64,000 bases of DNA from Siderastrea siderea. Taxonomy: Eukaryota > Cnidaria > Anthozoa > Scleractinia > Rhizangiidae. Every line of letters starts with the position of its first letter. The stretch's first letter is position 1. The translations under genes and the position numbers were made by a program. Location: the NCBI GenBank assembly GCA_964030785.1, contig OZ034968.1, forward strand, positions 47,915,230-47,979,229, given 5' to 3'. Shown in pieces: positions 56,025 through 64,000 of the stretch. A model generated the notes under the pieces. It saw only the letters and a list, made by a program, of their open reading frames with translations, was not told where the DNA came from and did no database searches.

Positions 56025-56032
56025 TATATAAG
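56025..56032 (+). promoter_or_regulatory. TATA box of the 76-aa gene
   Basis: TATATAAG, 77 bp before the ATG at 56109. A start site near 56055-56060 would leave a 5' UTR of about 50 bases. Confidence 0.5.
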
Positions 56033-56108
56033 TACTTGAAAAAATATTTTCAGTGTATACTTTTATTCGAAAAATATCAACGTCCATTTAACTTTCATTA
56101 ACGCCATA

Positions 56109-56339
56109 ATGGATCGAAAGCGTGCAATTCTTGACTATATCTGTGATGAACGCCTCGATTTATTGGAAGAATTCAATGAAACAGAGGTTAAGGTGCTAGA
56201 GACAATTGAAGCTTTACCAGAAACACAAGATTTGTCTGCAGTAATGGACAATTATCGCTCAGTGGTGGAAAATATTGAAAACATGCTGAACAACTTAGAT
56301 GGATTGGAAGAGAAAGTCTTAAAGTGGATAACTTCATGA
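56109..56339 (+). CDS. Small acidic helical protein, 76 aa, histone-type mRNA end
   Basis: ATG to TGA without interruption. The protein is short, Glu/Asp-rich and predicted helical by eye, with heptad-like Leu/Ile/Val spacing (RLDLLEEFNETEVKVLETIE, VVENIENMLNNLDGLEEKVL). No domain, signal peptide or membrane segment was recognised. It stands out because a TATA box lies upstream and a perfect histone-type stem-loop follows 17 bases after the stop, with a purine-rich element after that. Together these describe a compact intronless unit with cell-cycle type 3' processing. It sits within the split second LINE, so it may be part of an inserted element. Function unknown. Confidence 0.5.
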   Translation: MDRKRAILDYICDERLDLLEEFNETEVKVLETIEALPETQDLSAVMDNYRSVVENIENMLNNLDGLEEKVLKWITS

Positions 56340-56356
56340 CCACCTGTTTTAAAAAC

Positions 56357-56372
56357 GGCTCTTTTAAGAGCC
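56357..56372 (+). terminator. Histone-type 3' stem-loop of the 76-aa gene
   Basis: GGCTCT-TTTA-AGAGCC with AAAAAC before and ACAACA after. AGAAAAGA, a possible histone downstream element for U7 pairing, follows at about 56382-56389. In metazoans SLBP and U7 snRNP use this pair to cleave without polyadenylation. Confidence 0.65.
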
Positions 56373-56399
56373 ACAACACATAGAAAAGACGACCACTTT

Positions 56400-56940
56400 T
56401 ATTAATTAGACATCTTGTTGTTCAAATTTTATCTTAAGTTTTGCCTTGCAAATTTCATCGGTAATCCCAAGCACCAGCTGTAATTTCCAATTTTCAATTC
56501 ATTTCATTTCATTTACTGCCACATTTTAACCCTTTTACTCCCAAGAGTGCCTAAAATCGAAATTCAAGACAAATCCCAAATTTCATTGTGGAAAATACCT
56601 AAATATAAATAAGTACCAACAGAAAGTACTGCTGAGAAGGCTTCATTTGAATGGTCACACCATAGGATTTCATCCACAGACTCAAAAGTTAGAAGCACCT
56701 TAAATGTCTCCATAACTGACTGAAAGGGTTAAGAAAACTTCCTAAGCTCTTACTTTACAAGCTGCCTAATAAGGAAAGATGGATCAGAAAGGCAATGTCG
56801 GAAATAAAAAAGAAAATTTCCATTGAAAACAGAATTGCTCTACCAGCTGAGAATCAGAGCGGAAAAACTCATATGAAGTGAACTTTGAACAGTAAGGCTG
56901 AAAATGTCAATGGGAAATGACACGGGTACCAGGAAGGATG
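56400..56940. other. No gene seen
   Basis: AT-rich sequence between the small gene and the LINE ORF1 fragment. No coding signal. Confidence 0.5.
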
Positions 56941-56944
56941 GTTA

Positions 56945-57440
56945 CTGTGAAATCCTATGGCTTGTGAACTAACAAACAAACTTCAAGCAATCAAGAAAAA
57001 AGTTATGCAATCAAATTGAAGAATCTGACAGGCTGGCAGATTCTCTTGACAATTTAGAGCAATATAGGAGGAAGAACTCTCTTGAGTTACATGGCGTACC
57101 TGAGAACGCCTATGACTCGACATAAGAAGCTGTCATTAAAGTAGTTAAGGCCCTAAATGTTCAAAACAATGAGAAAGATGGCAAGATATCGCACGAAATG
57201 AAATGCCGCAACAGAGCAAAACCAATAATTATCAAATTCTGCAGCCACAAAATCAAGTCCAAGTTATACAAGGAAAAATTATACAGTTCAAATACCAGAT
57301 TTGTTTCCCAGCTACCCTGCGGCAACCTCGACTCAAAATCGTATTTTGATCAACCAGATCAACCTCCAGACTCTGGAGGGAACAGTGTATGTGAAGACTT
57401 CACCTGAGGGTTATCCGGTGACAATATACTGTTAAGTTGA
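56945..57440 (+). pseudogene. LINE ORF1 RNA-binding half (second LINE)
   Basis: Across shifting frames: ELTNKLQAIKKKV, then QIEESDRLADSLDNLEQY, RRKNSLELHGVPENAYDS, then EAVIKVVKALNV, KPIIIKFCSHKIKSKLYKEK and VYVKTSPEGYPVTIYC. This parallels 43165-43662 of the other LINE. At least three frame changes or stops. It is probably the continuation of the ORF1 that starts at 54860, with later insertions between. Confidence 0.65.
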
Positions 57441-57514
57441 TCTACATAACCTTGGAACAATGGTCAGATTAAGGGAGTACAAACACATTGCTTAATAGGA
57501 CGTAGAGCTAGCCC

Positions 57515-58492
57515 TCCTAAGCACAGGCGGCCCAAACTCACGTTACGAGGTGTAATGTAATTTACATTCTTACCTTAGGTGAGGCGGAACGTGACCTTTC
57601 AGCGAGCCGGTATCGCGTTACAGGTGACCGTTAAAAGAGACGTTGTATGAGAATTAAAATACTAAGGTCTAATACTAAGCGTGACAAATGACACTTATGC
57701 GACCCGTGCATGGGCAAAAATGGCCAGTGAACTATGCTGCTTTCCCCACGATCGCGTGTCCAGGTACGTTATTACAACGATCAAACACAATCATCCAATT
57801 CAAATTTGAAAAGCGGTAACGAGCGTTTGCAACGGGAAATGTAATTCTAACGTACCTGGACGTGCACGGGTCGCATAAGTGTCATTTGTCACGCTGGCGA
57901 GGTCTCTAATTTCAAATGCAAATTAGCTGGTAGACGCAAAGGCGGTCACAGGCTTGAGAGGAAAGCCATATGGGCCCCAAAGTACGGCACAAATGGTTCG
58001 ATTTGGAAGGGAAAGAATGAAGCTTTTTTCGAGCCGATAGCGCAGAGAGGAAGAGGAGGTTTCCTTCTTGGGCTGGAGCTGAAAAAATTGCAGCGGATTC
58101 GAATTTCTGCGAAATAAAACGGTTTTTGGTGCGACTCGTCCAGGATCCCTGCCAGATTGCAATGACCAGCCTTAACTTCGTCTTATGAAGGGAGTTACAG
58201 TGGTTACGCAATGAAGCCTAAAATCCACTAAAACGATGAATACACGGCAAAACACAAAGGAATACATCAAAGGTAAGTATTTTTTATTCATTGTATTGAA
58301 CAAAAGTTCAAATTTATCGTTATTTAGCATTCGCAGACCTTAGTATTTTAATTCTCATACAACGTCTCTTTTAACGGTCCCCTGTAACGCGATACCGGCT
58401 CGCTCAAAGGTCACGTTCCGCCTCACCGAAGGTAAGAATGTAAATTACATTATACCCGGTAACGTGAGTTTAGGCCGCCTGTGTCTTAAGCG
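57515..58492. mobile_element. Palindromic MITE with about 170-bp TIRs
   Basis: 57519-57680 (CACAGGCGGCCCAAACTCAC ... ATTAAAATACTAAGGTCT) matches 58335-58490 in inverse (AGACCTTAGTATTTTAATTC ... GAGTTTAGGCCGCCTGTG) with few changes. The interior holds a second inverted pair (next entry). Short ORFs inside have no domain. It separates ORF1 (57440) from the ORF2 start (58681) of the second LINE. Confidence 0.75.
57680..57902. mobile_element. Nested palindromic MITE
   Basis: AGCGTGACAAATGACACTTA (57677-57696) and its inverse TAAGTGTCATTTGTCACGCT (57876-57895) are exact and continue inward as TGCGACCCGTGCA and TGCACGGGTCGCA, with AGGTACGTT/AACGTACCT further in. GGTCT flanks both sides. A different TIR family from the element around it. 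Confidence 0.7.
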
Positions 58493-58544
58493 TAGTCCTT
58501 TTTATCTGTAACTCTAACCCTAACCACAAATAACATTTACTTAG

Positions 58545-58880
58545 TTTTTCTTTCCTCTAGTTTTCTTATTGTGTGTGTAGTGGTATTATAATTTTCTCCT
58601 TCTCTCTTTTTGTTTTGCCTAATCATTTCCATATTTATTGCATACTGTACAATAAGACCTTGTGCTTTCTTTGTGCAATCATGGTGCTGATCAACCTACT
58701 ATCACTTAATGCAAGGGTGTCACATAACCACGCAATTAGTGAAGGGCACTTTTTTTGTATTTTAAGAACCAAAAGGCTGATTTTTATTGTCTAAAGGAAA
58801 CTTGTCATGCTTGTAATTCCACTTGTAATGCTTCATTTACGTTATGTTCATGTTATTAACACTCTTTAAGGAAATAAAGT
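58545..58880 (+). pseudogene. LINE ORF2 endonuclease start (second LINE)
   Basis: MVLINLLSLNARV (58681) corresponds to the xxLSLNVRGL start of the LINE endonuclease. After a frame change, KRLIFIV/KADFYCLKET-like codons follow, and then the homology ends near 58830. The rest of ORF2 is absent here. Confidence 0.55.
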
Positions 58881-60400
58881 ATCCAAAAATATTAAAGGTA
58901 ACTTTCAGACGTTCACATGGGACAGAGAGCCTTTGAGAAGTGCAAACTATTCCACGTCATCAAGACCAGACCCCAAGACAGACAGTCTTGCTGCTACCAC
59001 ACACACATTCAAAACAGAATGCTTTTCAAAGCATGTATGACATTTCAAATAAACGTTTTTAAAGGAGATGAAACTGAAAGTTATCCCATTTATGAGTAGC
59101 TATCAATGTAATGAACGTAACCTTGGGCGACAAAGGAGAAGCTTCCTATCACCATCTGGTACGTATCAACCGTCAGCATGAAGACTGTGGAGTAAGCAAA
59201 AGGAAACTAATGCCACAAGAGGTAGACACGAGTCAATTTGTATTTGACACAAAATGGGAGCAATTCAAGTGCATGCCTACTGCGACTAAAGGAGACAAAA
59301 AGGGGCCCCTTAAGGTTGTTACTAAGATTTCAAAGCAGGAGAGATGTTTATATACTTCAGTCCCATCTTGATTCGTTCCAGGCACACCAGTTCCAAGCAA
59401 ACTGGCAACAACGGTAGATGAAAAGAACTATCAATAACCTTCCACCTCGGGTGTTTGTTGTCTCTACGATTACTCTGAAAACTGGAGCTGCCAGCACCAG
59501 GATCAAATTCAGACCCTCTGCTTTGCTCAGTCACAGGAATCAATCTACGTCACAATCTTACACTGTCATAAGCTGCAAGAAGAGAACAGGCAGGGAAATG
59601 TCAACAGTCAAGAGATTGTAACTGAAGATCTGTTTGTAATTTCTCCAAATTTAAAGCATGACCATGATTCCATATACGAGTGCAGGAGTACCGTTGTGGA
59701 TTATTTAGGACAAATAGACTATCACGTAACAGTTATGCAAAAGTGAACAAACAGCTGCGCTGCCCAGTACAAGAAATGCAACTGCATGGACGATCTCAGT
59801 TTTTCAGTCTCAGATTTTGGATTCCAGACAGTGCAAAATTACTTTAAACTTCACACCCAAAAGGTCCCCAGGAGGGAGCAGGCGCTAATCTCAAGCACAA
59901 AGTAAACATGGCTGTGATAAGTTGATATTCAGAATGCACACGACCTCCACAATTCATATGTACTATATATTTTCCCTGCCCATTGTTAGATAACTTTCGT
60001 TTTTACTATTTTAAACTGATGTAACAATTGATATGTATTTTTATCAGTGAAATACAGACTACGATTACGATTACGATCGCGATTACACGAAAGATAACTT
60101 AACTGAACCAAGCTCCTCCTGTTACAAGTCACAGAATGTCAGGGCGGCAGCATGGTTCCTCTGTACTGAGTTTCGTTCTCTACCTGGTGAAAGACTTGTT
60201 TTGAGCGAGAAGGAACATTTTGAACTCTCTAAAAGGCTTTTAAAGGCTATTGAACACCACATTTGTTTGTCTGAGTTTGGCTGCTGTTCCCTGGGTAAAA
60301 TTCCTACAGCTTAGTCTCCAGCTTCGTCACAGGCTTTTCAGTGGAAGAGGAAAGATTGTGTGACGAACCCTGAATGAAGTCTAAAATCGTTTTTAGCTTT
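58881..60400. other. No confirmed gene
   Basis: The short frames at 59111-59371 and 59418-59621 lack a recognised domain. A (GATTAC)n stretch lies at about 60058-60083. Confidence 0.4.
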
Positions 60401-60404
60401 AGTT

Positions 60405-60781
60405 GTGATAGTTGCCACTGGTTTTATATTTACAGCGAGCAAATGTACTCTAATTCTAGAGGCTGCCGAGAAAAATACGACTATAATAAGAACCAATTCT
60501 CTAACACGCCCACAAAAACAAATGAAAGTGGGAGAGGAGATAACCACAAGAATCAACTCCCTCGGTGTTTGTAAAAGAATGTGGGAGAGGCAAAGGAGAA
60601 GTGGCGGGGCGTGGTTAGCAATGCCAAGAAAGAACACAACCAGCTATCCGTGGAGAGAAAAAAGACTGGTGGAGAAACAGAGCCCGCATCTCCTAAAGGG
60701 GAAACAAGAAGAATTATTGAGCTTTTTGGCGAAGACCCATCTTCCTCCGGAATTTCGGGGGAATTGAATCCAGTAGGTTAA
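60405..60781 (+). pseudogene. Myb/SANT-like DNA-binding domain fragment
   Basis: The first frame has EEITTRINSLGVCKR. After a one-base shift near 60575 it continues GEAKEKWRGVVSNAKKEHNQ, KKTGG and RRIIELFGEDPSSSGISG. This is the layout of the Myb/SANT-like domain (third helix VxxKW followed by a Lys-rich linker and a GGG.P-type turn) found in Harbinger-type accessory proteins and many cnidarian multicopy genes. Part of the N-terminal helix is missing. Non-functional as it stands. Confidence 0.5.
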
Positions 60782-60859
60782 TTAAGCCTCTTCTCACAGC
60801 AATAATGTTTGTCCTGACAGAAAGGAAACTGAAAAGAAGCTCACCCCCTTTATCATTTT

Positions 60860-62535
60860 TTAATCGGCAAACAGATGCTACAAGCACTCTGTCATCAGAA
60901 CGTCAACTGGGATGACCCTGTGCCAGAGGATATTCTACCACTATGGGAGAATTGGCACACAGAGCTACCTCTACTTCAGATGCTTACGTTTCCCTGCTTG
61001 TCTTAAGCCACCAGGTTTTGGCAACCCTATTTGCACCACGATCCATAGCTTCTCAGATGCAAGTGACACCGGTTTGGGTCAGATCTATCTGTGTATGATC
61101 AACCAGAAGAACGAAGTCCATGTTAGCTTCCTGATGGCGAAAACTAGAGTTGCTCCACTGAAGGCAATATTTATAGTTCGCCTAGAGTTAATGGCAGCTG
61201 CCATCTCCATCCATGTAGCTACAATGCTCAAGAGTGAACTTGACATTGAAAACATTCGTTATTACTACACCGACTCTGAGATGGTAATCGGATACATCAA
61301 CAATAATGCATGCTGTTTCAATGTCTACGTTGGTAACCGCGTGCAGCACATCCAAGACCATAGCACTCCAGGAAACTGGTTCCATGTTCCAGGAAAAGAG
61401 AACCCGGCCGATGAGGCCTCTCCTGGTTTGAATGCAAAAGAGTTATTGGAGAACAGCCGCTGGTTTAAAGGACCACAGTTCCTGTCGCAACAAGATCCAC
61501 TACCCTTTCAAACCCAGCCTACCTGTACACTGGATCGATCAGATAACGAAGTTAGAAAGGAGACAAAACCCATGTTAGCCACCAAGATCGATGAATGCAA
61601 GACTCATCAAACCTATCCCGAAATACTGAAACCTGACCTTTTCAATCATTTCTCTTCACCGCCTAAAATGATGTATCATTCATGTTCAGAGGGCGATTGC
61701 AAGATTGAAACCGAGCAAACAACACAACTGGCGTCAAAAGGGAGGACCCCCGACTGTGCAAGATTAGCATAAGATTAGCATAATCATTTCAAAGCAGAGA
61801 TTGTAACCTTAAGTGAGCCTGAAGGCAACAGGAACCAATTTCAAGAGCGCCAGACTGCATGCAAAAGAAACAAAATAGTTACGTTGAGCAGCAATCTTCA
61901 GAAACTTGACCCGTTTCTGGATGAAGAAGGACTACTTCGAGTTGACGGTTGTCTTGAGTTCTACTTCCCCTTACCAAGTCAAACACCCCCTTATTGTGCC
62001 AAAGAACAGCCACGTGACCAGTCTTCTCATACACCAGATTCATCACGGGAAGCAGCATCACCAAGGTTACAGCATGACTCACAACGCTATCCGTCAAGCT
62101 GGATTCCACATTATCAATGGACGTTCTGTAGTTTCCCACCTCATCGCTAAGTGTGTAGCATGCCGCAAGTTACAAGGCCACACTTAAGACCAGAAAATGG
62201 CAGACCTTCCAAGTGAGCGAGTCACACCAGCTCCCCCATTTACGTACACTGGAATGGACGCTTCTGGTCCCTCTACATCAGGGAAGAGGGAAGGAGCTAA
62301 AATGCTGGGGACTAATATTCACATGCCTTGCCTCTTGTGCAATACGCCTGGAAACTCTCAATCACATGACAACTGACTCCTTCTTGAATGCACTGAGATG
62401 CTTTATCAGGCACAGAGGCAAGGTGCAAGAGCTCAGATCCGATCAAGGCACTAATTTCATAGGAACAAGGAGCGAACTCAATGCTGCACTAAAAACTCGA
62501 CACTACATCTATCAAAGATTATTTAATATATAGAT
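60860..62535 (+). pseudogene. BEL/Pao retrotransposon pol remnant (RNase H and integrase)
   Basis: 61030-61500 encodes RNase H motifs: FSDASDTGLGQIYL, RLELMAAAISIHVA, YYTDSEMVIGYIN and GNWFHVPGKENPADEAS. From 61880, after frame changes, the integrase zinc-binding part (HPLIVPKNSHV, HQIHH, CVACRKLQG) and core (FTCLASCAIRLETL, RSDQGTNFIGTRSE) follow to about 62520. RT and protease are largely absent, and several stops occur. Less decayed than the BEL/Pao copy at 15440-17440, as judged by longer open frames. Confidence 0.8.
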
Positions 62536-62539
62536 TTAG

Positions 62540-64000
62540 CCATGCCTAAAAGCGGAGCCTCCAAGGAATAAACTGGTGCTCGTTTCTCAAAAATAGTCCT
62601 GAAACTTTTCGCTCTGAAATATATTTCGGGGCTTTCTTTGGCTCGTTCCCTTTCGAAAAGTGTTTCTCAAAAAGCCCGAAAGTGTTCCGAATTGTCCTCC
62701 AAGATTTTGAGGATCTGTTCTGTAAAACCAAGCTCGAAAGGTCATTCTAGAGGCTGAGCACAGCTTAAATTTTTTTCGGGCATCAAACTGAACACATATT
62801 TTACTCAGGAGCAGTCTTGTTTGGTTTTTTAAATGTTTCCATATCCTGTCATTAACTGTCAAGGCTTGTCAAATCTCCTTGGATTATTGGCTGTTGGCTT
62901 GAATGAACTTGAAACGGCGCTCATGAACAACACCAAAATAAAACTTATTCTGAAGTAAATGGGTTATCTTCATCGCGTTCAGATGTTGAGTTAACAAATA
63001 CATGAACTGCCACTATTAGTCTGGTCAAAATTTATACCATCAAGATTGAAAACGAGCAAACACCAAACACGCTTTAAATTATGGCATAAGTTTTGCGGAT
63101 GCGAAGTAAGCCCATTTAAAGTTAGGCGCTTTGAGGAATGCAAAAAAACTTGTTTTTCGGAAGCTTTTCGGATAAAATAGTCTTAAACCGACAACTGCTT
63201 CGCTTACTATTGAAAAGTTCTAGGACAAGAAAATCGACAATTGCACAAACCGATCCGACAGTTAAAATTGAATGCAATTATTCGCCGTAAGTGATGCTTG
63301 TGCAGTTGCCTTGCGACTGTGCTTTGACATACTGTTATGAATAAACAAACACAAAATAATAAACAGAGAAATCATTTTTGAAAAAGTTTATTCAAAAACC
63401 CGTAAGTTTATACTTAAATGCAATTCGCATTACACTTCCAGCATGGCAAAATATTCCAAGACTACATCTGTCACAAATCTGAGCTCGTTTTCTAATAATT
63501 TTTTGAAGTCAAAAGTAAATGACACATTTCTAATGACATAAATTCAATTTCAAAATGTAATTTCTTTGACCGTAATAAATACTCAAAATCATGCACCTTA
63601 AGAGCGAATGTTGCCAAAAATCAAACATTTTCAAAATATTGTGGCAACAGCTCAAAAATCAATTCCGCTCATATTCTTGTGTTAGGTAGACCTTAATGTG
63701 AAACAAATCACTGCATAGTTCGTTTGGCTGAATATCGATTTATTTTCAAGAAAATCGATATTAACGGAATTCGCTCAAAATACCGCTTTTGAAACTCAAA
63801 ATTTAAGGCAAATCTCGAAGCTTCGTGTGACAAAATGAAGCATTCCAGAGCAATAAAAATTAACCAGACTTGTAGAACGATGTTTAAATATATGTCTAAA
63901 GCAATTTCAGCAATTTCTTCTTATTTGTTTACCAGCTAATTAAATTTATCCGACATACTTTTGACTAGATAAAAAGTATATCACGTTTAACCCCTAAAAA
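62540..64000. other. No gene seen
   Basis: AT-rich sequence to the end of the window. No coding, RNA or repeat structure was recognised. Confidence 0.5.

Overview
The window is eukaryotic nuclear DNA, most likely from an anthozoan cnidarian and probably a stony coral. This is inferred from AT-rich, gene-poor sequence, split genes with GT-AG introns, a tRNA-derived SINE, and a dense mix of Tx1/L1-like LINEs, Penelope-like, BEL/Pao, gypsy and MITE remnants together with cnidarian-type multicopy gene families. No ordinary single-copy housekeeping gene could be recognised. Almost everything that can be named is a mobile element, or a gene carried or broken by one.

Layout. 0-5 kb: a SINE, then a decayed multi-exon gene with an RNase H-like domain and a C2H2 finger. 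5-14.7 kb: a hairpin MITE, two arrays of CATGAAA/TTTCATG motifs and gypsy remnants. 14.8-18.8 kb: a MULE-like gene fragment, a BEL/Pao pol remnant and a LINE tail. 19.4-21.7 kb: a gapless 1,052-bp inverted repeat made from a rearranged Penelope-like element. 22.4-47.9 kb: a degenerate Tx1/L1-like LINE whose ORF1 is split by a 20.2-kb insertion. 48-64 kb: MITEs, a deleted pogo/Tigger element, further nested LINEs, a 76-aa ORF with a TATA box and a histone-type 3' stem-loop, a Myb/SANT-like fragment and a second BEL/Pao pol.

The central object is the 20,208-bp insertion (22953-43160). It begins AACAGGTGTCAG, ends with the inverted form, is flanked by the 4-bp duplication AAGA, and removing it with one AAGA rejoins the LINE ORF1. 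It has terminal inverted repeats of about 1.5-1.8 kb. The 7.8-kb core carries two convergent genes: a spliced DDE integrase (minus strand, open throughout) and a HECT-type E3 ubiquitin ligase-like gene (plus strand, one in-frame stop). Both predicted proteins start with the same kind of zinc ribbon (MFCSxCG). I infer that the integrase is the transposase and the HECT gene is cargo or an accessory function.

A second, 8.7-kb fold-back element sits inside the left terminal repeat only. It has 2.3-kb arms around about 55 copies of a 65-bp satellite. Each satellite unit carries a motif, GTAATAACCGTAAGTG, that also occurs in the subterminal region of the giant element, which suggests a common binding protein. 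Insertion order read from the nesting: LINE first, then the giant element, then a TTAA-type MITE and the fold-back element in its left repeat, then a LINE tail inside the satellite.
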